64,000 nt of DNA, taken from positions 1,054,001 to 1,118,000 of the forward strand of contig NZ_SJPP01000001.1 in NCBI RefSeq assembly GCF_007860075.1, given 5' to 3'. The stretch's first letter is position 1. Each line of letters begins with the position of its first letter. The translations under genes were made by a program, and so were the position numbers. Of the stretch, positions 18,193-28,100 are shown piece after piece. Origin of the DNA: Symmachiella macrocystis. GTDB taxonomy: Bacteria; Planctomycetota; Planctomycetia; Planctomycetales; Planctomycetaceae. The notes beneath the pieces are model-generated. The model did no database searches and was not told where the DNA came from. It saw nothing but the letters and a program-made list of their open reading frames with translations.

Positions 18193-18796
18193 TCGCAGTT
18201 GCTCCTATTTCGGGATTGTTTCAGGTCTCATTCAACATATATGACACCGCAGACACAGTAACTATGCGTTGATGCCGTTAAAATGACAGAAGGAGGGGGC
18301 GGATTCCGCACAATCCCACAACGTTGGGCACCATCCTGCCCTAATCTCAGAAACTCAACCGTTTCTTGCGTGTGCCAAATTATAACTGTATCCTGACCCG
18401 CTCATTCGGTCGGTGATCAGTCCCATTTTCCTATAGGATTTCCGGTGCTCGCTGGGCACACCGAAAAACGGTCGTACTGAGCAATCTGGCATAGCTCGTC
18501 AGGTCGCGGCCTATTCATGCAGATTGCCGACGCATCGTTTCGTGGATTTGGTAATCGGTTTTGGTTCCTCATTGACCTCGATTCAGTTGCGGCTGAGAGT
18601 TTAAACTTCAGGCCCAGTGTCTCGGAATGGTTCCTTTTCAGAAAGTCCTTTTTCTTGCGTTATATTGAGTTGGGGAAAACGTCTTGGAAATGGATTGCAC
18701 GTCCAAGCAATTGCGGTTTGATGTGTTCAAGGACAACTTGAACCAAACCATAACCATGCGAGGCGTGCTAAGTCGCTTCGGCGAAAGGTTTTATCG
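18193..18796. other. Divergent promoter region between sigma fusion and secreted protein
   Basis: About 600 bases separate the leftward sigma gene and the rightward secreted protein. A 74-codon frame at 18517-18741 lacks a Shine-Dalgarno and family resemblance. The region should hold two promoters, possibly sigma-dependent, but none is clear by eye. Confidence 0.4.
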
Positions 18797-19999
18797 ATGA
18801 CGAGATTCGTCTCCGGCTGCAATCTGATGTTTTTTTTGATTGTTTCATGCACTGGCATCGCCTGCTTGTCAAAACAAGTCAATGCAGAGACTCCATCCGC
18901 CTCTCAACCTTCCGCCGATGCCAAGGATACGATGGAAAAGACATTAGCACGGATACGGTTTGCTCCCCTGTGGATGCATGTCCCTAAGTTTCCCCGAGAA
19001 CACGGCTACGCAATGCCGTCGTCTGCTTACGACATGATTTGGGAGCCGGGATGGCAAGAGGAGCTTGAATTATCAGTCAAACAAAAGGCCGAGCTAGATT
19101 CCATCTACAAAAAAGCGGTTGCCGATGACCGTCGCCCTGCCGAGGCAGTAAATATTCTATCTTCTGCAGAGAACAAAAAGTGGCGACGGTCTACACAGAA
19201 CAAACCCACCGGGTTGCGTGATAATGGGGTTGGCAAGAAGATTGAGGCGGTGCTTACGTCGAGACAATTGCAGACGCTCAAAGACTTTACATTCGCCAGA
19301 TGGGCGGTGAACCTATTATACGATGCCGACATTCGCCGCGATGTTGGCTTCAGTAAGCAACAGGAAAATCGTCTGCGCCAGCTTGCGAAAGAACGAATCG
19401 CACGGTTTCAACAGGAGTCGCTCGCTCATGGTGAAAAGGTGTGGGGACTCCTTACAAAAAAGCAAAAAGCGGAGATTCCCTCAGTAGTAAAACGTCAAGG
19501 ACCTACTTCTGCGATCATCTCACTTTCTTGGGAGTTGGGATTCAGCTACGAAAACTTCATCGCGTATTACCCGATGCTTGGTGAATCGCCCGTACGTGAG
19601 CGCTTACAGCTCAGTAAGGAGCAAGACTTGCAATTGCAAGGCGTTATGGATGCCGCCAACGCTCGAATGCATAATCTCCGTGCGGGAGAGCAACCTGATG
19701 TTGAAGCGAGTAAGGACGATAAGATTCGGGTAGAAGCCATTCTCACTCCTCCGCAGTTAATAATGCTAAACGAGATAAACTTTCGTCGACAGGTCGTCTT
19801 GGCGCTAAGTTCTCCTGACAAGAGAGGATTGCTTGGCGTGACCGCCAAACAGACTGCCGCCCTTCGACGATTTGACAAGGAACTCTACGAGAAAAAATAT
19901 CGTATCGACCGCAAAATGCTCGGAAAGGCGATAGAAATTATTACGCCGTCACAGCGTGCGCAACTCAACGCTGAGATCGACCGGCGCAAAAAAAGTTAG
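18797..19999 (+). CDS. Secreted helical protein with duplicated LTxxQ-type modules
   Basis: The 400-residue product has a signal peptide (MTRFVSGCNLMFFLIVSCTG...VNA, cut near residue 31). The mature part is helical and internally duplicated: EAVLTSRQLQTLKDFTFAR...GFSKQQENRLRQL (about 150-200) and EAILTPPQLIMLNEINFRR...GVTAKQTAALRRF (about 315-365). Each unit has an LTxxQ signature, like the Spy/CpxP-type periplasmic helical proteins, though no close homology is claimed. It is divergent from the sigma-membrane fusion and may be its periplasmic partner or target; that is inference. ATG 18797 follows AAAGG. Confidence 0.7.
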   Translation: MTRFVSGCNLMFFLIVSCTGIACLSKQVNAETPSASQPSADAKDTMEKTLARIRFAPLWMHVPKFPREHGYAMPSSAYDMIWEPGWQEELELSVKQKAELDSIYKKAVADDRRPAEAVNILSSAENKKWRRSTQNKPTGLRDNGVGKKIEAVLTSRQLQTLKDFTFARWAVNLLYDADIRRDVGFSKQQENRLRQLAKERIARFQQESLAHGEKVWGLLTKKQKAEIPSVVKRQGPTSAIISLSWELGFSYENFIAYYPMLGESPVRERLQLSKEQDLQLQGVMDAANARMHNLRAGEQPDVEASKDDKIRVEAILTPPQLIMLNEINFRRQVVLALSSPDKRGLLGVTAKQTAALRRFDKELYEKKYRIDRKMLGKAIEIITPSQRAQLNAEIDRRKKS

Positions 20000-20111
20000 G
20001 CAAGAGAATTCGATCGCGAGTTGTCAAAAAACGTCGAGAAGTCTAAGTGCGCCAGCCATTGTTCCGAATGCCGTCGTTTAAGGGAGTTGCTAAATCGTAC
20101 TCCCAACAAGA

Positions 20112-20143
20112 AAACGCCCCGACTTAGCAAACGTGGGGCGTTT
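20112..20143. terminator. Bidirectional terminator between convergent genes
   Basis: AAACGCCCC (20112-20120) and GGGGCGTTT (20135-20143) are a perfect 9-bp stem with A- and T-rich flanks. It sits between the secreted protein gene (+) and the HARE-HTH gene (-). Confidence 0.7.
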
Positions 20144-20166
20144 GTCGCGGCCTGGACAGGGATCGG

Positions 20167-20538
20167 CTATTTGTTGAGCGCGAAGTGCCCTCGGTCCGTC
20201 TTGGAGAATCGGGCCTCTTTCCCTTTGGTTTGGATCTCGCGGAGGATAGCGGCGTAAATCGTGGCGTGCGGTGTCCGACCGCCGGGGCTGGTCCAATAGC
20301 CTTTAGTGGCCATGCGTTCGATCATCGTCTTGGCGTTGAGCGGCTCCTTCGCTTCGCCGAGGACCTTTACCGCCGCGTCGAGGGCGCTCATTTTCTTGTC
20401 GGTCGTTTTGGCAGCGACCTTCTTGGCGGCGGGTTTCTTCGTCGCTGCCTTGGCGGGAGCCTTCTTCGCCGCTGCCGGTTTCCGCGTTGCGGGTTTCTTG
20501 GTCGTTGCCTTCTTCGCCGTGGTTTTCTTCGTAGCCAT
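20167..20538 (-). CDS. Histone-H1-like Lys/Ala tail fused to HARE-HTH domain
   Basis: The 123-residue protein starts with about 48 residues of Lys/Ala/Thr/Pro repeats (KKATTKKPATRKPAAAKK), typical of histone H1-like or DNA-condensing tails. The C-terminal half is a HARE-HTH winged helix (MSALDAAVKVLGEAKEPLNA, YWTSPGGRTPHATIYAAILR, FSKTDRGHFALN), a domain found in RNA polymerase delta and in restriction and chromatin proteins. It probably binds and compacts DNA in the island or host. AAGGGA lies before the ATG. It is common for planctomycetes to carry such proteins, so this may be host-derived cargo. Confidence 0.88.
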   Translation of the reverse strand: MATKKTTAKKATTKKPATRKPAAAKKAPAKAATKKPAAKKVAAKTTDKKMSALDAAVKVLGEAKEPLNAKTMIERMATKGYWTSPGGRTPHATIYAAILREIQTKGKEARFSKTDRGHFALNK

Positions 20539-20728
20539 CGCGTGGTCCCTTTTGAGTTACGGGGTTCGTGTCTGTCCGGCAGCCAACACGGCCACCGACA
20601 GGACAGTCAGTTACCTCGATCCGGAACGGACATCCAGCGACATCTGGTAGAATTCCACAGGATTCCACAGAAAAGAATTCGGGGCGAACACGGGCCCCAC
20701 AGCGCTACCAACCACGCAGCATTGAGCA

Positions 20729-20914
20729 ATGGCCAACGTTACCAACGACAACGCCCTACATGGCCTCACGTGCCCCCGGTGCGGTAGAGGGCATTTCTTT
20801 ACCGAACCGCTGCTCAACGGGCGGATACGTCGCCGCAAGCGCGGCCGTGGTTGCGGGTGGAAAATCATCACGTTCGAAGCGGCGGTGGAAAGTTTTTCTG
20901 TGGCCGAACGCTAG
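20729..20914 (+). CDS. Degenerate NrdR-like zinc ribbon paralogue
   Basis: The 61-residue product has LTCPRCGRGHFF, RIRRRKRGRGCGWKI and ITFEAAVES, aligning with the 65-residue ribbon at 15463 and with NrdR ribbons. The second Cys pair is reduced to a single Cys (GCG in place of CxxC), so zinc binding is doubtful. There is no strong ribosome-binding site. It could be a decaying paralogue or a real small protein. Gene order beside HNH and terminase genes fits a phage late-region small protein. Confidence 0.5.
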   Translation: MANVTNDNALHGLTCPRCGRGHFFTEPLLNGRIRRRKRGRGCGWKIITFEAAVESFSVAER

Positions 20915-21036
20915 ATGCGGAATGATTTTCGGCGTTAGTTGTGATTGGCATTGATTCGGCCTTTAACCGCATAGCTCGCCGCGTAGAATGCCTACAACGG
21001 ATTCACCACCCGCGCTCTACCACGGAGGACGTTGGC

Positions 21037-21474
21037 ATGCCCGCCAAGCTCAAGACCCGCTGCCGGCACCCCGGTTGTCCCAACACGACGCGGGACCGGT
21101 TCTGCGATGATCACAACCGCGAGGCATCGCACCGTTGGTCGGACGAGCGACGTGGCACCCCGGCACAGCGCGGGTACGACGAACGTTGGCGGAAGGTGCG
21201 GCGCATCCACATCAAACGGCATCCCTATTGCGAGGACTGCCTCGACGAGGGCGTGGTCAATACGCGGAACTTGGAAGTCGATCACGTTGTTCCCATTGAT
21301 GTTCGCCCGGACCTGCGGCTCGACCTCGACAATCTGCGGACGCGCTGCCGTCGGCATCACAAGTTGAAAACGGATGAGGACAAACGGAAGTATGCGGTCG
21401 GAGCCACCGCGCCGAATGCTGACCGGGTCGCTGCCGGTGGAAAGATGACCGGGTCCCTAAGGGGGGTACCTTAG
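21037..21474 (+). CDS. Phage-type HNH endonuclease
   Basis: The 145-residue protein has a zinc-coordinating N-terminus (CRHPGCPN, FCDDHNREAS), then YDERWRKVRRIHIKRHPYCE and LEVDHVVPIDVRP followed by LRTRCRRHHKLKTDED: an HNH motif with DH, N and H positions and Cys zinc ligands. HNH enzymes next to terS/terL are required for DNA packaging in HK97-like phages, where they form part of the terminase machine. The ATG at 21037 is chosen for GGAGG at 21025-21029; an upstream in-frame start at 20941 lacks one. Confidence 0.93.
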   Translation: MPAKLKTRCRHPGCPNTTRDRFCDDHNREASHRWSDERRGTPAQRGYDERWRKVRRIHIKRHPYCEDCLDEGVVNTRNLEVDHVVPIDVRPDLRLDLDNLRTRCRRHHKLKTDEDKRKYAVGATAPNADRVAAGGKMTGSLRGVP

Positions 21475-21602
21475 ATCCCTAAGGACTCATCCCCCCATAC
21501 CACATCGCCAACGATGCGTGTTTTTCCGCGAAATTAGAGACCGGGGGGTGTGAAGCTGGGTAAAGCATCATTTCGCATCAATTTGATGCTGGAAAGCATG
21601 TC

Positions 21603-22067
21603 ATGCGAGGCCGCAAACCAAAGCCAACAGCATTGAAAACATTGGAGGGGAATCCGGGCAAACGACCGCTCAATGCTCGCGAACCGCATGCTGCCCCTGA
21701 GGTGCCCGACTGCCCGGAGCATCTCGACGATGTGGCTCGCGCTGAATGGTTCCGTACGGCCAAAGTGCTGCTAGACATGGGGCTGTTGACATTGGCGGAT
21801 CGCTCGGCGCTGGCCGCTTACTGCGTGGCGTATTCCCGATGGGTGCATGCCGAAGAGCAAGTCAAAAAGTACGGCACGATCGTAAAATCACCCGCCAAGG
21901 GCTTCCCGATGAAAAGCCCTTACCTGACCGTTGCCGATCAGGCGATGGAGGCGATGCGGAAGCTGATGGTCGAGTTCGGCCTCACCCCCAGTAGCCGCAG
22001 CCGGATTAAACTCCCCGAAGGAGCCGGCGCCGTGGATGAGTTCGACCTGTTCCTGGAGGCGGGCTGA
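21603..22067 (+). CDS. Terminase small subunit, P27 family
   Basis: The 154-residue protein begins MRGRKPKPTALKTLEGNPGK, the hallmark of the P27 terminase small subunit family, followed by LDDVARAEWFRTAKVLLDMG and ADRSALAAYCVAYSRWV. Small terminases recognise viral DNA and regulate the large subunit. The TGA stop overlaps the large subunit ATG by one base (TGATG), so translation is coupled. Confidence 0.95.
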   Translation: MRGRKPKPTALKTLEGNPGKRPLNAREPHAAPEVPDCPEHLDDVARAEWFRTAKVLLDMGLLTLADRSALAAYCVAYSRWVHAEEQVKKYGTIVKSPAKGFPMKSPYLTVADQAMEAMRKLMVEFGLTPSSRSRIKLPEGAGAVDEFDLFLEAG

Positions 22068-23683
22068 TGTCGCGCGAAGTCGAATCGCTGACTTCGGATT
22101 GGATACGCACGTCCGCCGACGAGCGGGCGGTTGCTGATGGGTGCTGGTTCGATCTCAAATCCGCCGAGCGCGTTCGCACATTCTTCCGCAAGTTCCTCAG
22201 GCATTCTAAAGGGCAATGGGCGGGTCAACCGTTCGACTTGTTAGATTGGCAATGGCAAGAGGTGGTGGCCCCGCTCTTTGGCTGGAAACGTCCCGATGGC
22301 ACGCGGAGGTTCCGGCGAGGCTACATCGAAGTCCCTAAGAAGAATGGCAAGAGCACGCTGTTCTCCGGGCTGAGCCTGTACCTGCTCGTGGGCGACAACG
22401 AACCGGGCGCGGAGATCTATTCCGCCGCCGTCGACCGTGACCAAGCTTCAATTGTCTATGGCGAGGCAGCGCATATGGTCGACGAATCACCGGACCTCTC
22501 CCGGCGATTAAAAGTCGTCCGTTCAACGAAACGAATCGTTTATCATCGTACGCGGTCATTCTACAAAGCGCTCTCGGCCGATGTGCCGGCCAAAGAAGGG
22601 CTCAATGCGCATGCAGTGCTAATCGACGAACTTCACGCCCAACGGACGCGGGATCTGTGGGACACTCTGCGCTACGCCGGTGCTTCCCGCCGGCAATCGC
22701 TGCAACTGGCGATCACCACCGCTGGTTACGACCGGCATTCAATCTGCTGGGAACAACACGACTACGCACTCAAGGTGCTCGACGGCACGATTGAAGACAC
22801 GTCCTTCTTCCCGTTCGTCGCTGCGGCCAATGACGAGGCAGATTGGACCGATCCGGCTGTCTGGAAAACCGCCAACCCCAGTTTCGGGATCACGATCAAC
22901 GCGGACCAGTTCGCCGAGGACTGTACCGAAGCCCAAGAATCCCCCGCCAAGGAGAATTCATTCCGCCGCTACCGGCTCAACCAATGGACAGAGCAAGACG
23001 TACGTTGGCTGAGCATGGACAAATGGGATGCCTGTAACACACCGCTGGAGAATCTGCGCGGGCGAGTTTGCTTCGGTGGGTTGGATTTATCTTCAACCAC
23101 AGATGTCTCTGCACTAGTGCTGGTCTTTCCCGACGAGGACGAGGGGCGATTCGACGTGCTACCCTTGTTCTGGGTTCCCGAAGAAGGCGCCCGCAAACGG
23201 GAACGTCGCGACCGTGTGCCGTACGTGCAATGGATTCGGGACGACCACATGGAGGCGACGTCCGGTGAGGTGGTCGACTACGACGTGATTCGCCGGCGGA
23301 TCAATGAACTCAACGAACAGTTTGAGATCCGCGAAATCGCCATCGACCGCTGGAATGCCACGCAGTTGGCGACGCAATTGGAAGGCGACGGCTTCGAGAT
23401 GGTCGCCTTCGGCCAGGGCTACGCTAGCATGAGCGCGCCGACGAAGAAGCTCGAAGAAGTGGTATTGAGCCGCAAACTGGCCCACGCCGGGCATCCGGTG
23501 CTGCGCTGGATGGCCAGTAACGTCTCGATCGAGACCGACGCCGCCGACAACTGGAAGCCGTCCAAGAAAAAGAGCGTGGAACGTATCGACGGCATCGTGG
23601 CGTTGATCATGGGGCTGGACCGGGCCAGTACGCAGGAACAATTTACGAGCGTTTATGAGAAGCACGGGTTGCGGTCGCTTTAG
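22067..23683 (+). CDS. Terminase large subunit (packaging ATPase-nuclease)
   Basis: TerL pumps DNA into the prohead and cuts it. This 538-residue protein has the variant Walker A VPKKNGKSTLFSG near 89-101, LIDELHAQR as Walker B near 187, and an RNaseH-type nuclease with GGLDLSSTTDVSAL near 337 and AIDRWNA near 425. The layout fits HK97-like TerL. It appears full-length and intact, yet the next genes of a phage (portal, protease, capsid) are absent: only 0.3 kb of unrecognised DNA separates it from a resolvase remnant. Confidence 0.95.
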   Translation: MSREVESLTSDWIRTSADERAVADGCWFDLKSAERVRTFFRKFLRHSKGQWAGQPFDLLDWQWQEVVAPLFGWKRPDGTRRFRRGYIEVPKKNGKSTLFSGLSLYLLVGDNEPGAEIYSAAVDRDQASIVYGEAAHMVDESPDLSRRLKVVRSTKRIVYHRTRSFYKALSADVPAKEGLNAHAVLIDELHAQRTRDLWDTLRYAGASRRQSLQLAITTAGYDRHSICWEQHDYALKVLDGTIEDTSFFPFVAAANDEADWTDPAVWKTANPSFGITINADQFAEDCTEAQESPAKENSFRRYRLNQWTEQDVRWLSMDKWDACNTPLENLRGRVCFGGLDLSSTTDVSALVLVFPDEDEGRFDVLPLFWVPEEGARKRERRDRVPYVQWIRDDHMEATSGEVVDYDVIRRRINELNEQFEIREIAIDRWNATQLATQLEGDGFEMVAFGQGYASMSAPTKKLEEVVLSRKLAHAGHPVLRWMASNVSIETDAADNWKPSKKKSVERIDGIVALIMGLDRASTQEQFTSVYEKHGLRSL

Positions 23684-23999
23684 CGCGGGCATCTGCGTGC
23701 AACCGTCAATGCGGGGGGATTGAGATCAGACGTTTTAGCAGCGGCTGGCGGGCGTTGCCACCACTGCCAATCCATGTCGCATCCTCCCACCATCGTACGT
23801 CTTCCGCTGGGGTTCGACCCGTTCTTACCACGGTCAGGGGCTGATGCAGAGCCCGAACGATAAGAAATGGTATGCGACGCTCGCACAAACGGACTCTGGT
23901 CCCTCATCGCCCTATGCATTGATTCCGCGATTCGATTTGGAAAGTAAGTCCGTAATGCGAGCGACATGCGTCAACTGAGCAGGGCCTGCAATAAAGTGG

Positions 24000-24112
24000 T
24001 TCTCAGAAGGACTGGCCGATGCACGCGGACAAGAGCATGGAAATTGACGACATTTGCAAGACACTGAGGATTTCGCGATCAACATTCTATCGGTACGTGC
24101 GGCTTGAGTGAG
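24000..24112 (+). pseudogene. Resolvase/invertase C-terminal remnant
   Basis: One frame (from about 24007) reads EGLADARGQEHG, like the end of the resolvase catalytic domain (ERTxxGLxxARxxG), then stops. Another frame (24020-24112) reads MEIDDICKTLRISRSTFYRY and ends VRLE, the Hin/Tn3-resolvase HTH. The two halves are out of frame with material missing, so this is a deleted and frameshifted small serine recombinase. It is a different protein from the intact large recombinase at 7321. Confidence 0.7.
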
Positions 24113-24219
24113 TGTCATTTCCCGGTCGTTTGCTCGGACTCCCGACCTGCCGCCCGTCGCGGGACACCGAAGGCGATCCGTACAACGGACCTTGCGGCCA
24201 TGTTGTATTAAGGACCACT

Positions 24220-24594
24220 TCACCAAGTCTTCGGGTGCATTGCGTCAAACACAGCTTCGACCGGGATGCCTATCAGCTTGGCCAATTCAATCGCGTTAGG
24301 AACGACCCAGTACGGCGACACGGAATCAAACGGATCATCTGGTTCGGATTCGTTGTAAAGTGCCTCTAGGCATGACTCCTCGAAGTCGTACTGGGCGCAT
24401 TTGATCTGGTCCTTTATGCCAAGTGAGCGATCCCGAACTACATCGCGGAGCGCGTGACCGGCAGACCAACTATCGTGAGTCACTGCAAGTTCCAGGGCAC
24501 GCGAGTTGGTATCACTGTCCGGGACCTCGCCCTGAAAAAGGCGAAGCAACGCAGCAATGCTTGCACCCATTTGGCGTGAGTATGGGGAAGACAT
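24220..24594 (-). CDS. Hypothetical protein
   Basis: The 124-residue acidic protein starts at ATG 24594 behind GAGG with good spacing, which supports a real gene. It contains YSRQMGASIAALLRLFQGEV and a C-terminal PNAIELAKLIGIPVEAVFDA. No signal peptide or catalytic motif is visible and I do not recognise the family. It lies in the otherwise degenerate DNA to the right of the terminase, possibly the last gene of the island or an immunity-type small protein; nothing decides this. Confidence 0.5.
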   Translation of the reverse strand: MSSPYSRQMGASIAALLRLFQGEVPDSDTNSRALELAVTHDSWSAGHALRDVVRDRSLGIKDQIKCAQYDFEESCLEALYNESEPDDPFDSVSPYWVVPNAIELAKLIGIPVEAVFDAMHPKTW

Positions 24595-25130
24595 ATTTTT
24601 CCTCGGGAATCTGTTTGCTGTGTTCGCTTAACAGGATGTCTTGACGTCGCCGCCGTGAACGAAGGGGATGACTTTGACCTGCGAAGAACTGTACTAACGC
24701 CGGCAACCATTGGCAAACAGCGAAGGTCATCGCCAAGCAATTCTGCGCCAAAACTATGTTAACGGATGCTATGGGGCGATACGATCTCCGACCGGATTGA
24801 CTCCCGGCCGTGCAAACCAATCATCTAGGGGGCACGTCTGCATTCGACACCCAACGGCAAGCCGGTCAAGCCGATGTCCAATTGAAGCAAGCGAGAGCCA
24901 GAATAGGTTCGATTCTCGCCACAGCCCATTATCCGGTCGATGCGTGCGTGAATCTACAGATGACTTTGTCTCAAGAACTCGTGTCAGGAATTAAACGCCG
25001 GATCTCCGTTTATTTGACCGCGATTGACACATTCGGAGACCCATGATCTCAAACAAAATGACGGCCCCGGCCTTGTTATTGGTCGCGGGACCATCGGGGT
25101 AGGTTTCAAAGATCGCTGCCGTTGGAGCGG
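24595..25130. other. Intergenic region, possible island edge
   Basis: About 540 bases with no supported gene or clear repeat. It separates the mobile island from the BlaR-like operon. No copy of the tRNA-Pro end was found here, so the right boundary remains undefined. Confidence 0.4.
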
Positions 25131-28100
25131 CTAAAACGTCAGCGTTGGGGATGTCGACAACCACACTGCGGACAGGGGATGCCCTGCGGCCGTGGTGGCT
25201 TTGGCCACAGCTTCGGTTTGGTTGCCCAGGGTGTTCAACTGCGAAGCAGAATCGTCCCCAATCTGCGTCTTAGATTGATCAAGCCCCTGCTTAGCAGCGT
25301 CTCCGTTCGTGTTTCGTTTAGAGTCATCGCTGAGGATATGGACCGGAAAGGTTTTGGATGTAAGCGAGCCGGACCATTCGCCTTTGCCACGCACGACACG
25401 ACGGGAATTAATGGGTGTGGTCAATGTGGCATGGTAGCGGCCCGGCACGGCCCTCAGACGGGTTGTGGACATACGCATTCCGCGGACGTCTGTCGTCTTG
25501 ACGTTGGCATCCGGCAGCGCCCATGCTAAGCGAATCTGGCACAACTCTATCTTCTCTCCGGGTTCCAATCGCCATGACGTCGGAAAGCCGGGGATAGAGG
25601 TGGGGATGTCTCCGAATTCGGTACGGATTCGTTTTCCGTTCGGATCTGTCACTTCGACCCGCACCTGCTCAGCCGGGTGACCTGCGAGGTGAAAGCGAAC
25701 GGTGTGATCACTAACGTTCCGCAGATACAGTTTTGTACGATGCGGTTCAGAAGCAGGAGTGAGAACGACTGGCTCGGACATAGATATTCCAAGCTGCATG
25801 CCGTCACGTTTTCGTCCCCACTGTATCGAGTCATTTCGTGGCAGACCCTGCTGTAGGTACCCAGCTTCGTTGTATTGCTCATCGGACATGACCGGCATCG
25901 CTTTGGTAAAGCGCGACGCCATCGCTTTTACGGCTGCCTCAAGCTTGGTCAAACCGTCAATCCGGTTTTTTCTTAAATCACCACCTGACTTGTTCAGAAA
26001 CTCGATCACCGAATCGAGATTGAGGTCTGCCTGATGGAAGGGACGCGCACGTTCGTCGATGCTTTCCAAAGTTGCTTCATCGGTTAACACCTGTCGCATC
26101 AGCCGCAAACCGGTCGCGGCCAGTTGTGCATTACTCGATCGAGCCATACGCACCAGCGTAATTCGTGCATTACCCGCTGTGCCGAACCCCCGCATGCTTT
26201 CCAGCAACAGCGGTTCCAATTCAAGTTTTTCGAGCGGATTCCCGGCAACAGGACCATACCAACTGTACGAATCACCGGCTTCCCGACGAACAAAAAACAA
26301 CTCGGCTTCGGGGCGATAGTAAATTGCAATCGTACCACCGGGCATCGGCATAAAACACGTATCCAAATGCTCTTCATAGACCCCCGATCCTGCCGGATTC
26401 TCTTGATACAATTCAACCAGCGAATGTGGATCGCCGGTTGCAGGAAGCTCGCTCAGTTTCAAGCCGCGATAGATGACATCTTCCGGTACAGCCTGGTTTG
26501 TCGTCTGCTTCTTCGGCCGGATACGCTGGTCGTTGACGAACATGTTGCCCAGTCTCGGTTCACCGCCGTCGGGGACGATCACTTCGACGCGGACTTTTTC
26601 ACGCTCGTTGTTGACGGTTTTCTCCCGCCAAAAGGTAACGCGCCGGTAGCCAGCGAGAAAATTCTCACCCCAGCTGAAGTTGTCCGTTGTCAGCGGGCGT
26701 ATTGTGGGGAAGTGCTGCTTCAGTCCCTGATTGGCAATGGGCAGTAGCTTCTCAACGGCCTCGTGTCCGCCGGCAAGAATGAGACTTTGCGTTTCGCGCA
26801 GCACGTTCAGCAGCTTTGTGAACTTCAGGATATTTGCATCGGTTCGGTCTTTCGCTGACGGCCAGCCATATTCACACGTCAGACGGATCGTGCGCCTACC
26901 GCTGCGGATAAAAACGCGGTCCTGACTGCCAGTCCACAGGTTCGGTTTGCCGTTGAACCACGGACCTTGAATGGCCGCTACGTCACAGTCATCCACAAGT
27001 CGCTTCAAAACCGCGGCAAGTTCTTGCGGGTTGAGTTTCACGCGTGATTCACGCTGGCGATGATCCTTCGACACGATCGCCGTACCGTCTTTGCGAATCT
27101 GCAACCTCACAATAGGTTCGATGCCGCCCATCCGAACGGACCCGCGATGTATCCACGAGACAAAGGTATCCTCGGACTCTGCCTCAGCTACCACCCCCCC
27201 GCCGATTGTGACAACGGTCGTTGAATTACCATTTTCGTTGTTGATGCGATTTTGGACATCTCGCTCATTTTCCTTTTTCGGGTCATTTTCACGTTCTTTC
27301 ACTCGGGTGTACACAATCTGTGCACGCTCTGTCTCGATGGGGATTGGACTCAAGCCTGCTCCTTCATCGATGATCCATTCAATCGTCAGTTTGTCATCTG
27401 CTTGACGAGCTTCGAGCGAAAGATTGATCCCTGTTCTGCCGCCAACCACGGGGCCTAAAAACATGACAAAGCGACCATTTGCTCGCCGCAAGATCATGAA
27501 GTAGGCCGGAGGGGTGCGAGAAGACCAAGCTGGTCCCGGTGGCCCGATATTTCCAGTGATAATTGGCGTTAACTTCGGGTCGGACTCGGTTTTTCGTGCC
27601 CATTCAATGAAATCTTCCATGAATTTCTTTGTGCTGCGCATCGAATTACCGAAAACTTCATCAATTTCAAACCGCAAGTCAGCTTCGTTGCCTTGCTTCA
27701 CAAAACTTGAATCCAGAAGCTTGCGCGACTTAGTGGTCGGAATCCAAGTGCCAGACAGACGCTGGAATTTCTTGCGTAGTGAATTGATATCGACTTTGGA
27801 CAGCAAATTATCAGCGTCATTGCTGCTATTGCTGCTGATGATAGGCTCTGTGTCTTTAGTAGGTAAAATCTCAAACTCAATCTTGCTGCTGATCAATTGT
27901 TCGCGTTTTGCTTGATCGCCTTCTTCCAATCCAGTGACATCGATCGAAAGTGTGTGTGTCAGTTTGTATTTTCCTGCCTCGGCCGCCTTATAGTACGGAT
28001 GCCAGTTTTGTTTGGCACGCGGGTTGTCGCCCAGGCCCACGCCAAGGGATAAAAGGCCAAACGTTTCACCCGGTTTTAGCGTTTCCCTGAATCGAGCGAT

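Noticed and set aside
20185-20787. 200-codon plus-strand open frame
   Set aside because: Antisense shadow of the repetitive Lys/Ala coding sequence of the HARE-HTH gene.
26124-26747. 207-codon plus-strand open frame in the M56 gene
   Set aside because: Antisense to the continuous 1879-codon M56/WD40 frame; no independent evidence.
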